NCBI GenBank assembly: GCA_963932545.1
Contig: CAWVRH010000005.1
Coordinates: forward strand, 49,128 to 113,127
From: UBA8337 sp963932545
Lineage (GTDB): Bacteria > Pseudomonadota > Alphaproteobacteria > RS24
Length of the DNA: 64,000 nt
Reading direction: 5' to 3'
Shown: positions 44,148-53,151 of the stretch, piece after piece
Layout: every line of letters begins with the position of its first letter
Position numbering within the stretch: position 1 is the first letter of the stretch
The notes under the pieces: generated by a model
Database searches by the model: none
Told to the model about the DNA's origin: nothing
What the model saw: only the letters and a program-made list of their open reading frames with translations
Made by a program: the position numbers and the translations under genes

Positions 44148-45299
44148 ATGAAAGATGAAACCAAAGCGATCCTTGCCGGGCGCAAATCACAAGACTTCAA
44201 CGGCGCCGTGAACACGCCCGTTTATCATGCGTCGACCATCCTTTACCCCTCGCTGGCGGCCATTCGCGGAACCGAGAAAATGCCCTTCACCTATGGCCGA
44301 CGCGGCACCCCTACTTCCGCCGCCTTAGAGAGCGCCATTACGGAAATGGAAAATGGTGCCGGCACCGTGCTTACCCCCTCGGGGGCCTCGGCTGTGTCTT
44401 TGGCTATTTTGGCTGGCGTCGAGGCGGGCCAGCATTTGCTGATGGTGGATACAGTCTATGAACCAAGCCGCAAGTTTTGCGATAAATTTATGGCTCGCAT
44501 GGGCGTCGAGGTGCAATATTACGACCCGCTTATCGGCGCCGGTATTGCCGATTTAATACGCGATACAACCGGTCTCATTTTCATGGAAAGCCCCGGCTCG
44601 CAAACCTTTGAAGTGCAAGATGTGCCAGCCATTGTGGCCGCCGCCAAGGCGCGCAATGTCAAAACCGCTTTAGACAATACATGGGCCACGCCGCTTAACT
44701 TTAAGCCGTTGGACCATGGCGTCGATTATTCGGTGCAGGCGGCCACTAAGTATATCGTTGGCCATGCCGATGCCCTGCTTGGCACGGTGGCTACGTCAAA
44801 AGAAAACCATGAACATCTGCGCCGCACCCACGCCATGCTGGGGCTTTGCGCCGCGCCGGATGATGTGTTTTTGGCGCTGCGCGGCTTACGCACGCTGCCG
44901 CTTCGGTTGAAGCAGCACCAAAGCGCGGCCCTAGAGATGGCGCAGTGGTTAAAGGCGCTCTCATGTGTCCGCCGCGTGTTTTACCCCGCCCTGCCGACCG
45001 ATGCAGGCCACGCCCTTTGGCAGCGCGATTTCAGCGGCGCCGCAGGATTGTTTTCATTTGAGCTTGAGCCATGCAGCGAGAGCCAATTAGCCGCCATGTT
45101 AGACAATCTTTCGTTATTTGGCATGGGCTACAGTTGGGGCGGCTTTGAAAGCCTCATCGTGCCTTGCGAGACGCCGCGCACCGCCGTGCCGTTTGAAACC
45201 GACGGGCAAATGCTGCGGGTCTCTATTGGCCTCGAGCATGTTGAGGATTTAAAAGCCGACCTAATGGCTGGCTTTGAACGGGCTGGCTATTCGGCTTAA
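44148..45299 (+). CDS. metC: Cystathionine beta-lyase
   Basis: 383 residues of the Cys/Met PLP family. The PLP lysine is in the VQAATKYIVGHADALLGTVA region, and TYGRRGTPTSAALE and MESPGSQTFEVQD match the family. The aligned features fit MetC-type beta-lyases of Alphaproteobacteria, which cleave cystathionine to homocysteine; gamma-synthase or gamma-lyase activity is possible. The stop overlaps the convergent Sel1 gene by 4 bp. Confidence 0.85.
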   Translation: MKDETKAILAGRKSQDFNGAVNTPVYHASTILYPSLAAIRGTEKMPFTYGRRGTPTSAALESAITEMENGAGTVLTPSGASAVSLAILAGVEAGQHLLMVDTVYEPSRKFCDKFMARMGVEVQYYDPLIGAGIADLIRDTTGLIFMESPGSQTFEVQDVPAIVAAAKARNVKTALDNTWATPLNFKPLDHGVDYSVQAATKYIVGHADALLGTVATSKENHEHLRRTHAMLGLCAAPDDVFLALRGLRTLPLRLKQHQSAALEMAQWLKALSCVRRVFYPALPTDAGHALWQRDFSGAAGLFSFELEPCSESQLAAMLDNLSLFGMGYSWGGFESLIVPCETPRTAVPFETDGQMLRVSIGLEHVEDLKADLMAGFERAGYSA

Positions 45300-45889
45300 A
45301 ACGTATCCGGAATAAAATTATCAGCGCGCTTTTCCCCTTCGGCGATTTGCTCGGCGGTCATATTGGCCGAGATTTCTTCGATGGCTTTGGTCGCGAAAGG
45401 CGCAAAGCCTTGGTCGCGCGACAGCACATAATATTTATAGGCTTCGGCTTTATCTTGCCCCAGCCCCTCGCCCGTCTCGAGCATAGAGGCGACGTTAAAC
45501 ATAGCGGCTGGCATGCCCATGCGCGCGGCGCGCAAATATAGCTCGCCGGCTTTATTGCGGTCTTCACGCACTCCCGTGCCATAGTCATACATAGACGCCA
45601 AATCGGTAATCGCGCGCGCATCATTGCCTTTAGAGGCCTGCTTTAAATATTTCAGCGCCAGTTTGATATCGCGTTTCACAATTTTGGCATCGAAATATTC
45701 TTCGCTTAAGCGATAGGCCGAGCCAGCATCGCCTGCAATGGCGGCTTTTTTCCAATAGTCAATGGCTTCTAGGTAAAGTCCGCGTTGATAAATATCCAGC
45801 CCCTCGCGTTCGCTGAGAGCTTGGGCGAAACCGGTCAGGCTCATAGACAGAGCGATGGCGGTTGAAATGATTTTGCTTGTCGTTTTCAT
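45296..45889 (-). CDS. Secreted Sel1-repeat protein
   Basis: 197 residues. An N-terminal signal peptide ends around residue 24 (FAQA). Sel1/TPR-like repeats follow, with typical blocks such as AIAGDAGSAYRLSEEYF, GNDARAITDLASMYDYG and GMPAAMFNVASMLETG. Sel1 repeats form alpha-solenoids for protein contacts. The partners are unknown. It lies convergent with the metC-like gene and divergent from the C26 amidotransferase gene. Confidence 0.8.
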   Translation of the reverse strand: MKTTSKIISTAIALSMSLTGFAQALSEREGLDIYQRGLYLEAIDYWKKAAIAGDAGSAYRLSEEYFDAKIVKRDIKLALKYLKQASKGNDARAITDLASMYDYGTGVREDRNKAGELYLRAARMGMPAAMFNVASMLETGEGLGQDKAEAYKYYVLSRDQGFAPFATKAIEEISANMTAEQIAEGEKRADNFIPDTF

Positions 45890-46003
45890 TGGAAAATAAT
45901 ACTCACTAATTGTGACGAAATATTGACAATTCTTATGCTAAGAGTCTTATCGGTATATATGCGTTAAGTAAACTCATCTAACTTGCTTTGAAGGAACCTG
46001 CGT

Positions 46004-46735
46004 GTGCTACTCGGTATTATTTGCAATGAAAAAAACCAAGACCTAGATACGCTGCAAGCCGTAAATCACCTTTACTTGCGGGCGGTGGCCGAGCATATGG
46101 ATGTGCAACCAATCCTCATCCCCGCCGCCATGCCAGGACAAAAATTTAACGCCGATCGATTGCTCGACACATTGGACGGGGTCTTGATAACGGGTAATCG
46201 CTCCAATATTCATCCGTCGCATTACGGCGCACCCGCCACCCCAGCGCATGAACCTTTCGACAGAAACCGAGATGCCGCTGCCTTCTCTCTCATTCAAGGC
46301 GCCTTGCAACGCGACCTTCCTATGCTAACGGTTTGCCGAGGCATGCAGGAGTTGAACATTGTCTGCGGTGGCTCGCTGTCCACCAACATTCAAACGCAAA
46401 CGGGCAAGCTCGACCACCGCACGCCAGAGGCCGACACTTTAAAGGCACGCTACGTGGCTCGCCATGCGGCGCAGTTTTTGGAAAATGGATATTTTCATAA
46501 TTTGCTGGGGGTTCAACAAGCCCAGACCAACTCGCTACATTGGCAAGCCATCGATAAATTAGGCGATGAGTTAATCGTCGAAGCTCAGGCCGAAGATGGC
46601 ACCATCGAAGCGGTTCGCCATAGCCAAGCGACCCATTGCATTGGCGTGCAATGGCACCCTGAATATCAAACCGGCGAGAACATTATCTCGGCAAAACTTT
46701 TCGGCGATTTTCATCGCGCCATGCAGGAACGCTAA
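46004..46735 (+). CDS. Class I glutamine amidotransferase-like (peptidase C26) hydrolase
   Basis: 243 residues from a GTG at 46004 with AAGGAA upstream. The catalytic Cys is in MLTVCRGMQELN and the His-Glu pair in CIGVQWHPEYQ. This family includes gamma-glutamyl-GABA hydrolases, which free glutamate from gamma-glutamyl conjugates. A specific substrate is not supported by neighbours. A TTGACA at 45923-45928 could be the -35 box of its promoter. The patatin gene begins 2 bp after the stop. Confidence 0.85.
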   Translation: MLLGIICNEKNQDLDTLQAVNHLYLRAVAEHMDVQPILIPAAMPGQKFNADRLLDTLDGVLITGNRSNIHPSHYGAPATPAHEPFDRNRDAAAFSLIQGALQRDLPMLTVCRGMQELNIVCGGSLSTNIQTQTGKLDHRTPEADTLKARYVARHAAQFLENGYFHNLLGVQQAQTNSLHWQAIDKLGDELIVEAQAEDGTIEAVRHSQATHCIGVQWHPEYQTGENIISAKLFGDFHRAMQER

Positions 46736-46736
46736 A

Positions 46737-47831
46737 ATGGCAGCGCCTTCTCAAGACATTGTTATCGCCGCGGGGCCTTCGGCTTTGAAACATATTCGTG
46801 AAAACGGATTGAGCCCAAACCATATCAGCACAATTTTTGGCGCCTCTGGAGCCGCAAAATGGCTGGCCATTGCGGGCCTCGACCATGCGGTCTTTTCTGA
46901 ATTTATGCCGCAACGCACCAAGTTGACGCCAGTCGATTTATTCGGCACGTCAGTCGGCGCGTTTAAACTCTCGGCCAGTGCGCGCAAAGACCCCGGCGCG
47001 GCGCTCTTGGCCACCGCCAAGGCCTATGTCGAGCAAAGCTATAAAGGCGCCACCAGTTTGGACGCCATCGATGAACAGACGGGCATTGTATTGGACAAGG
47101 CTTTTGCCCCCCATACCCCAGACGCCATTGAAGAGATTTTGAGCCATGAGCGCTATCGCTTGCACATTGGCACCGTGCGCTGCCATGGCGGTTTAAACAG
47201 CGCCAATCGGGCGCGCCAAGGCTTGGCGTTGGCGCGCGCTGGCCTGCTGTCCGTGGGCACGCAACAGCATTTGCGCGGCCTCACCGAGCGCGCCGTGTTT
47301 TCAGACCCACGAAGCCAAATCGAGTTCACCGCACGCGATGGCTATCGCGTGCGCCATGACAAATTAACGCCCGATAATTTCATGCTGGCTTTGCGCGCCT
47401 CTGGCTCCATTCCAATTTACATGTCGCCCGTGCGCCTACCCGAAGATCCCGAGCATATTTACCATGATGGCGGCATGCTGGATTATCACCCCGTGCCCGG
47501 CACATTTTGGCCCACCACCGAGGGGTTGATTTTATATCCGCATTTCTACGATCATTTTAAAATGCGCTGGTTCGATAAGTTTTATCCATGGCGTAAAGCG
47601 CCCAAAGCCCAGCTCGACAAAGTGGTAATGATTGCCCCATCGCGCGAATGGGTGAAAGCCCTGCCCGATGGCAAAATACCGTCGCGGCAAGATTTCCCGA
47701 AATATCAAAAAAATGAATCCGAGCGGTTCGAAAAATGGAACGAAGTCGTTGCGCGCAGCCATGACCTCGGCGCGCAATTTATCGAGGCGTGCCGCAGCGG
47801 TAAAATTGCCGAAAACGTCGTGCCGCTTTAG
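46737..47831 (+). CDS. Patatin-like phospholipase family protein
   Basis: 364 residues from ATG 46737. The glycine-rich oxyanion segment IFGASGAAKWLAIAGLDH and the nucleophile elbow DLFGTSVGAFKLSA (Ser in GxSxG) are followed by the Asp of the dyad in YHDGGMLDYHPV. Patatins are Ser-Asp acyl hydrolases acting on lipids. It begins 1-2 bp after the C26 amidotransferase, so they are probably cotranscribed. Its end overlaps ilvD by 4 bp. Confidence 0.85.
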   Translation: MAAPSQDIVIAAGPSALKHIRENGLSPNHISTIFGASGAAKWLAIAGLDHAVFSEFMPQRTKLTPVDLFGTSVGAFKLSASARKDPGAALLATAKAYVEQSYKGATSLDAIDEQTGIVLDKAFAPHTPDAIEEILSHERYRLHIGTVRCHGGLNSANRARQGLALARAGLLSVGTQQHLRGLTERAVFSDPRSQIEFTARDGYRVRHDKLTPDNFMLALRASGSIPIYMSPVRLPEDPEHIYHDGGMLDYHPVPGTFWPTTEGLILYPHFYDHFKMRWFDKFYPWRKAPKAQLDKVVMIAPSREWVKALPDGKIPSRQDFPKYQKNESERFEKWNEVVARSHDLGAQFIEACRSGKIAENVVPL

Positions 47832-49690
47832 CTCTTGTCGGGTGTGTATTCCTGATCTAAATCGCGCACCGCGCCTCTGTCTGCACTGGTGGCAAAGGCC
47901 GCATAGGCTTTCAGGGCTTTGGTAACTTTGCGCTCGCGTTTCTCGCTTGGGCGCCAACCTTTGGCATCCATGGCTTTACGGCGCTCGGCCAATTCTGCTT
48001 CGTCCACTGCCAAATGAATGGAGCGATTGGGAATGGAAATTTCGATTTTATCGCCATCTTCCACCAGACCGATAAGCCCGCCGCTCGCCGCCTCTGGCGA
48101 GACATGGCCAATCGACAGGCCCGATGTGCCGCCCGAGAAGCGACCATCTGTGACCAACGCGCAAACTTTGTCGAGGCGTTTGGATTTCAAATAACTGGTC
48201 GGATACAGCATTTCCTGCATGCCGGGCCCGCCTTTGGGCCCCTCATAGCGAATGACAACCACATCGCCAGCATTGACTTGGCCATTCGCCATAATCGCGG
48301 CCACGGCAGAATCTTGGCTTTCAAACACGCGCGCGGTGCCGGTGAATTCCATGGTCTCTTCGGCCACAGCGGCGGTTTTTACGATGCAGCCTTTTTCCGC
48401 CAAATTGCCATAGAGAACAGCCAAGCCGCCATCTTTGCTGAACGCATGTTCGGTCGAGCGAATGATGCCGTTCTCGCGGTCATTATCAAAACTATCGAAA
48501 CGACGGCTTTGACTAAACGCCACTTGTGTCGGCACACCGCCCGGAGCAGCGCGGTAAAACTCGCTTACCTCATCAGACACATCCAGCGCGATATCATATT
48601 TGGCAATTGCCTCGCCCATGGTTTTGCTGTGCACAGTTGGCACATCGTTGTGCAACAAGCCGCCACGAGACAGCGAGCCCAAAATCGACATCATGCCGCC
48701 GGCGCGGTGGACGTCTTCCATATGCACGTTTTGCACTGCGGGCGCGACTTTACTCAGCACGGGCACTTTGCGCGACAGGCGATCGATATCAGACATGGTG
48801 AAATCGACTTCCGCCTCATGCGCGGCGGCCAATAAATGCAGCACCGTATTGGTGGAGCCGCCCATGGCGATATCCAACATAATGGCGTTCTCAAACCCTT
48901 TGAAACTGGCCATCGCGCGCGGCAAGGCGGTTTCATCGTCGTCTTCATAATAGCGTTTACATAGCTCTACGACCGTGCGTCCGGCTTCTTTGAACAAAGC
49001 CTCGCGGTCGGCGTGAGTGGCCAGCACCGAGCCATTGCCCGGCAACGACAGACCAATTGCCTCGGTCAGGCAATTCATCGAATTGGCGGTAAACATGCCA
49101 GAGCAAGAGCCACACGTTGGGCAGGCCGAGCGCTCGATGGCATCGACTTGCTCGTCGGACATGTTTTCATCGGCAGCGGCAACCATGGCATCGACCAAAT
49201 CGACGGTGCGTTCTTCTTCATCTTCCCATTTTACTTTGCCCGCTTCCATCGGCCCGCCAGAGACGAAGACCGCAGGAATGTTTAAGCGCAAGGCCGCCAT
49301 TAACATGCCGGGGGTAATTTTATCGCAATTGGAAATACATACCAAAGCATCGGCGCAATGGGCATTGGCCATATATTCTACGCTGTCGGCAATAATCTCG
49401 CGCGATGGCAACGAATACAACATGCCGTCATGGCCCATGGCGATGCCATCATCGACCGCAATGGTGTTGAACTCTTTGGCAACGCCGCCAGCTGCTTCAA
49501 TCTCGCGCGCGACCAATTGGCCTAAATCTTTCAGATGCACATGGCCCGGCACGAATTGTGTAAAGCTGTTGGATACGGCGATAATCGGCTTGCCAAAGTC
49601 GCTGTCGCCCATGCCTGTCGCGCGCCAAAGGCCGCGCGCGCCCGCCATGTTGCGTCCATGTGTCGATGTTTTAGATCTCAATACTGGCAT
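47828..49690 (-). CDS. ilvD: Dihydroxy-acid dehydratase
   Basis: 620 residues. The Fe-S ligands are in ISNCDKITPGMLMA and CPTCGSCSGMFTANSMN, together with GHDGMLYSLPSRE and the C-terminal TDGRFSGGTSGLSIGH. It converts 2,3-dihydroxy acids to 2-keto acids in branched-chain amino-acid synthesis. It is monocistronic here, with no ilv neighbours. Confidence 0.96.
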   Translation of the reverse strand: MPVLRSKTSTHGRNMAGARGLWRATGMGDSDFGKPIIAVSNSFTQFVPGHVHLKDLGQLVAREIEAAGGVAKEFNTIAVDDGIAMGHDGMLYSLPSREIIADSVEYMANAHCADALVCISNCDKITPGMLMAALRLNIPAVFVSGGPMEAGKVKWEDEEERTVDLVDAMVAAADENMSDEQVDAIERSACPTCGSCSGMFTANSMNCLTEAIGLSLPGNGSVLATHADREALFKEAGRTVVELCKRYYEDDDETALPRAMASFKGFENAIMLDIAMGGSTNTVLHLLAAAHEAEVDFTMSDIDRLSRKVPVLSKVAPAVQNVHMEDVHRAGGMMSILGSLSRGGLLHNDVPTVHSKTMGEAIAKYDIALDVSDEVSEFYRAAPGGVPTQVAFSQSRRFDSFDNDRENGIIRSTEHAFSKDGGLAVLYGNLAEKGCIVKTAAVAEETMEFTGTARVFESQDSAVAAIMANGQVNAGDVVVIRYEGPKGGPGMQEMLYPTSYLKSKRLDKVCALVTDGRFSGGTSGLSIGHVSPEAASGGLIGLVEDGDKIEISIPNRSIHLAVDEAELAERRKAMDAKGWRPSEKRERKVTKALKAYAAFATSADRGAVRDLDQEYTPDKS

Positions 49691-49774
49691 TGTTTCATCC
49701 GCTCTTTGTCAAATTTTTGGCCGAAGCCTCTTGCCTATTTGTCTTACCTAGTTTGGCGCGCAGCGTAAACCTAT

Positions 49775-50491
49775 TTAGCTGGTATTGAGTTGGCGGCGCT
49801 TGTCTTGCCAGTCTGGCAGATATCGATCCATCAGCCCATAAAAGCGCGCATTATGGCCACGCTCAAACAAATGCACCAGCTCATGCACCAGCACATATTC
49901 CAGCATCGCGACAGGCTTACGCGCCAGCTCTGAGTTCAACTTGATGGTGCGTCGGCTAACATGACAACTGCCCCAACGCGAGGTCATTTTCTGCGCCGCC
50001 AGCCCTTTCGGGCTTAGCCCCTGCTCGTCGAGGCGCATGATTTGCGACCAATCTTGCAAGCGGCACGAAGCCTCTTGCACCAGAATATCGCGATAGGCGG
50101 CTTCCATCAGTTTGGCCTTTTTCTCTTCCGCCGCATCTTGGCGCACGACCATATGCCACTGACCATCGGCAAAATGAACCTTCTGCCCGCGTGAGGCGTG
50201 GGTAAGCCGCAACGGATAGTGCGCGCCCCAAAGCGCGAAGGGGGCGCCCTCTTCATACACCAGGGGCGCGGGCGATGGCCGCGAAGCCAATTTGGCTTGC
50301 TGCTTGGTTATCCAATCGGCCTTGCTGCGCACGAACTCGGCGATGCGCGCCTCGGACATGCGCATGGGCGCGGAAATCATAATCGCGCCTCCGGGATGCG
50401 CGGGCTGGCGAACCAGACGCAGGTTTAAATTCTTAATCCGCTTATGGCGAATGAACACGGGTCGTCCGTCTATGAGCCGTTCTAATTGCAT
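49775..50491 (-). CDS. YgjP-like zinc metallopeptidase (DUF45, SprT-like)
   Basis: 238 residues. The zinc-binding HExxH is in LVHELVHLFERGHNARFY, with a third His 5 residues on. Before it, TSRWGSCHVSRRTIKLNSEL is the signature of the DUF45 group. The role is not established for the family. It starts 113 bp from the divergent membrane-protein gene. Confidence 0.88.
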   Translation of the reverse strand: MQLERLIDGRPVFIRHKRIKNLNLRLVRQPAHPGGAIMISAPMRMSEARIAEFVRSKADWITKQQAKLASRPSPAPLVYEEGAPFALWGAHYPLRLTHASRGQKVHFADGQWHMVVRQDAAEEKKAKLMEAAYRDILVQEASCRLQDWSQIMRLDEQGLSPKGLAAQKMTSRWGSCHVSRRTIKLNSELARKPVAMLEYVLVHELVHLFERGHNARFYGLMDRYLPDWQDKRRQLNTS

Positions 50492-50603
50492 CGTTTAGAC
50501 ATATCGGATTCCTTCGGGCCTGGCGATAGCTTGTGCCAGTGGGCTGGCATCTGGCGTCAAATCAGCTAAACTCGAATTCAAACAATGAAATGGGAGATAA
50601 ACA

Positions 50604-51023
50604 ATGGAATTACCAGCAACCCTCGGCGAGGCAATTGCACTGCAACCTCCATGGCTTATGAGCTACCTATATGTTCTGGTGGCCGCCAATTTAGGCGCGA
50701 TTTTCTTCATCGTGCAGCGCACGCAAGATGGATGGCGCCCACGTTATGAAGCGATTGCCATTGTAGTGGCATTTTTGCTGGCCGGAGAATTTATGGAGTA
50801 TCTCTACAGCCAATACGGCTATGTCCGCCTTCTGGGCTTGGCGCATTTGTTTGTCTGGACGCCGGTTTACATCTGGGTATTTACCCGTCGCAAGCATTTC
50901 ACCGATGCGCCGATTTTCTCTAAATTCGTGCTGTTCTATTTGGTGATGGCAGGCATCTCGCTGACCATCGACACGATTGATGTCGCGCGCTATCTGCTGG
51001 GCGAGACGGGGTCGATGCTTTAA
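50604..51023 (+). CDS. Four-helix membrane protein of unknown function
   Basis: 139 residues with about four helices (residues 18-37, 49-66, 74-92 and 106-130). A GGGAG ribosome-binding site precedes the ATG. The conserved-looking acidic residues in LAGEFMEYLYS and TIDTIDVARYLL lie within or at helix ends. I do not recognise the family. It ends 21 bp before the 3' end of the opposed tRNA-Arg. Confidence 0.7.
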   Translation: MELPATLGEAIALQPPWLMSYLYVLVAANLGAIFFIVQRTQDGWRPRYEAIAIVVAFLLAGEFMEYLYSQYGYVRLLGLAHLFVWTPVYIWVFTRRKHFTDAPIFSKFVLFYLVMAGISLTIDTIDVARYLLGETGSML

Positions 51024-51044
51024 CTGGCCTTTAAAATTCAGTGA

Positions 51045-51121
51045 TGGTGACCCCGGCAGGACTTGAACCTGCAACCTCAAGATTAGAAGTCTCGCGCTCT
51101 ATCCAGTTGAGCTACGGGGCC
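51045..51121 (-). tRNA. tRNA-Arg (anticodon TCT)
   Basis: 77 nt including CCA on the minus strand. Acceptor stem GGCCCCG / CGGGGTC with one G-T pair, D arm with AGCTCAACTGGATAGAGC, anticodon loop CTTCTAA (TCT) and T loop TTCAAGT. The DNA beyond its 5' side (higher coordinates) is the AT-richer accessory stretch, but no integrase or duplicated tRNA end was found. Confidence 0.97.
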
Positions 51122-51285
51122 ATTCATTTTAACCCCAATAAATCACTCTTTAACAGCGACTTAGGGTCCAAATCGATTGACCTAAAATCCAGTCAATTAC
51201 CAAGCAAATTCAACTTATTGCTGACATATAGCTGACATTTTAGCTCCCCCCCCTTTAAACGTTTCGCTGGAGATACGGGGAGTAA

Positions 51286-51438
51286 ATGGAAAACCAAACT
51301 AACAAATTTGTCGCTTTGGTCAAACCGCCGAGAGACAAAAGCTACATCTGCCTCTGGGACGACAACATAAAAGTGCTCCGATCTGTATATCACAGCTATG
51401 GGATGCACTTAAAAGTAATTCTTCTGCATCTAACATAA
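51286..51438 (+). CDS. Small hypothetical ORF of 50 residues
   Basis: ATG at 51286 is preceded by GGGGAG and opens 50 codons (starting MENQTNKFVALVKPPRDK, ending VILLHLT). It lies in the 390-bp stretch between tRNA-Arg and the next gene. No family is recognised. It may be a chance frame, or the remnant of a larger gene. The minus-strand frame over the same DNA has no ribosome-binding site. Confidence 0.3.
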   Translation: MENQTNKFVALVKPPRDKSYICLWDDNIKVLRSVYHSYGMHLKVILLHLT

Positions 51439-51458
51439 GACGGACCAAACTTTTCAAT

Positions 51459-51487
51459 AAAAAAACGCGACCCTTCGGCCGCGTTTT
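51459..51487 (-). terminator. Terminator after the three-helix membrane protein
   Basis: AAAACGCG pairs with CGCGTTTT around a GC-rich loop; on the minus strand it is followed by a run of seven T. It is 24 bp past the stop of the gene at 51511. It can also end transcription from the small plus-strand frame. Confidence 0.8.
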
Positions 51488-51510
51488 CCATCACTTATGG
51501 CTCTCACAAA

Positions 51511-51942
51511 TCAGGAATTGGCAGATTTCATTGGCACGAAGAGAGGCATGATGCAAAAGGCCAGTGCAATTAGGCCGATCAACAATTGCAGAGGGTTTCC
51601 CATCAAGCTAAATTCTGGAACGGCGATGCCGCCACCCATTCTTTCGATAAAGCCGAGCGATGTAGCCGGCAGATCTATGCCCTGCGCAGCAAACTGCTTC
51701 AACGAATATGCATGGTTCTGAAGTTGGAGCGCCAAATTTGCACTGATTGTGATATAGTTCAGACTAACTGCTATACCAAAAACAATCGCCAATACTTTGG
51801 CAAAAATATTATCAGTGTCGCGTTCCACCAAAACGGAGGTAACCCGCATGCCGACCCAAAGTAAAAACGACGAGCCGATAAAAGCCAAACCCATGAATTG
51901 ATAGATTTGCGCGTAAAACATATTTGTTTCTGTAAAAGTCAT
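51511..51942 (-). CDS. Three-helix membrane protein of unknown function
   Basis: 143 residues with hydrophobic segments around 13-34, 46-69 and 115-135. AGGAG precedes the ATG. No domain was recognised. A terminator follows it directly and a 417-bp gap lies upstream, so it is a single-gene unit. The AT-richer sequence agrees with the rest of this accessory stretch. Confidence 0.65.
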   Translation of the reverse strand: MTFTETNMFYAQIYQFMGLAFIGSSFLLWVGMRVTSVLVERDTDNIFAKVLAIVFGIAVSLNYITISANLALQLQNHAYSLKQFAAQGIDLPATSLGFIERMGGGIAVPEFSLMGNPLQLLIGLIALAFCIMPLFVPMKSANS

Positions 51943-52359
51943 ATACTTCTCCTGAACATAATTATGAATGAATGCATGCCATCTTAAAACTAAGTCTTTT
52001 CAGCCAATGATCTTAAATGCCCATAGAAAATCTTTACTTAACCTGCTTGACTACCTTGGGATCAAAACCATTAAGAATTAATTTAATTCTCGCTAATCAT
52101 GCCTACTGTCAACTTCGAAAATTGGCATACTTTTGAAAACAAGGAAAATTTTTAGTTCCTAAATAAACTCAAAACCAACCATGCCCCTTAAAACCAAACC
52201 AGATTTGTCGTGGGAAATAAAGTGATATTTTAGCTCAAAAAAGTGAAGTGTCGTCAAAATAGAAATAAGCGTGTTCGATAACAGAATTTTAAGGCAAGAT
52301 AAGTTGCGCGATAAATCAGCTCATTTTGTGAGGGGCTAGGGCGGAAATGCGCCTCTCAG
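51943..52359. other. 417-bp AT-rich gap with no gene seen
   Basis: No convincing coding frame on either strand. The left part must carry the promoter of the gene at 51942. Near 52329-52360 TGAGGGGC pairs with GCCTCTCA, a stem with no clear T run, so it is not called a terminator. Confidence 0.5.
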
Positions 52360-52788
52360 CTAACGCGGTGTAATATCCTTACAATCGACCCTCTCAGTGG
52401 CCTCAGAAATAAGCTCCAAGGCATCATTGAAAAATTGAAAGTTAACAGAGCGAGTGAATGACTTAAAATTCACTGATGTCTTTTTTTTAAGCCTACTGAT
52501 TGGCCTTTTAAAAACACCTTTTCCGTCGGCTAATTTCTCCAATTTTGCCTTTTCTTGAAATACCGCTAGCGACCATCCAAAATAGTCACCTACTTTTGTT
52601 TTGACTGAGTGACTTGTATCCTCATTATAAGGCCAAGAAATACCAGTCCCGAACATTATGTATTTTTTAAAAATATAAACGTCGCGTCCGCCTTGTTCAG
52701 TAGGACAAGATATCACCACATTATCAGGCGAAAAAGCTGCCGCAGGCGTCGCGAACATAATCACGATTATGGTTAAGATGCGGGTCAT
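52360..52788 (-). CDS. Small secreted protein of unknown function
   Basis: 142 residues. A signal peptide of about 18 residues (MTRILTIIVIMFATPAAA) leads to a mature part with two cysteines (VISCPTEQGG and VDCKDI), which could pair. The middle is Lys-rich. No family is recognised. Its ATG overlaps the stop of the gene before it (ATGA), so the two secreted proteins are translated together. The signal peptide resembles those at 53048 and 56537. Confidence 0.65.
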   Translation of the reverse strand: MTRILTIIVIMFATPAAAFSPDNVVISCPTEQGGRDVYIFKKYIMFGTGISWPYNEDTSHSVKTKVGDYFGWSLAVFQEKAKLEKLADGKGVFKRPISRLKKKTSVNFKSFTRSVNFQFFNDALELISEATERVDCKDITPR

Positions 52789-53048
52789 TTACACAATCCT
52801 CGTGCAATGCATCTATTAGCCTTTACGGGAAGCATCTTTGTACAGGCACCCTCGCGCAAAAGCCCGACTTTACCAAACTGCTCACGACAGTAAAATCCCA
52901 CGAGACGTTCCGCCACCACACGATCTCCGTACCGGTAAGATGCCTCTATTCGGCTTTCACTTAATTTAAGTTGAATTGAGATATCTATATCTTTTGCCCA
53001 AGCAGGCATCGCAAACAAAAGCGCGATGATGGTCAATATGAGTTTCAT
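52785..53048 (-). CDS. Small secreted cysteine-containing protein
   Basis: 87 residues. The signal peptide (MKLILTIIALLFAMPAWA) is followed by about 69 residues containing four cysteines, all in the last 40 residues (GFYC, GACTK, NRC, GLCK), which suggests two disulfides in the periplasm. AAGGAGG is an ideal ribosome-binding site. Its start region is nearly the same as that of the gene at 56537. No family is recognised. Confidence 0.65.
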   Translation of the reverse strand: MKLILTIIALLFAMPAWAKDIDISIQLKLSESRIEASYRYGDRVVAERLVGFYCREQFGKVGLLREGACTKMLPVKANRCIARGLCK

Positions 53049-53071
53049 TTGAACCTCCTTGATACAATTCA

Positions 53072-53100
53072 GTGTATCTTGAAACCCAATACAGAGGCAA
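53072..53100 (-). promoter_or_regulatory. Predicted promoter of the secreted-protein pair
   Basis: On the minus strand TTGCCT (53095-53100) and an ATACAC-like -10 (53072-53077) are 17 bp apart, 24 bp before the ATG at 53048. The same TTGCCT and spacing occur before the gene at 56537. Confidence 0.4.
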
Positions 53101-53151
53101 CTCGCGATGAGCGATAAATTAGGACTCTTTGTAAAGGGCCTTAGTGGTTAA

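Noticed and set aside
51193..51408. 71-codon minus-strand frame
   Set aside because: GTG start with no Shine-Dalgarno sequence and no family similarity; the plus-strand frame is slightly better.
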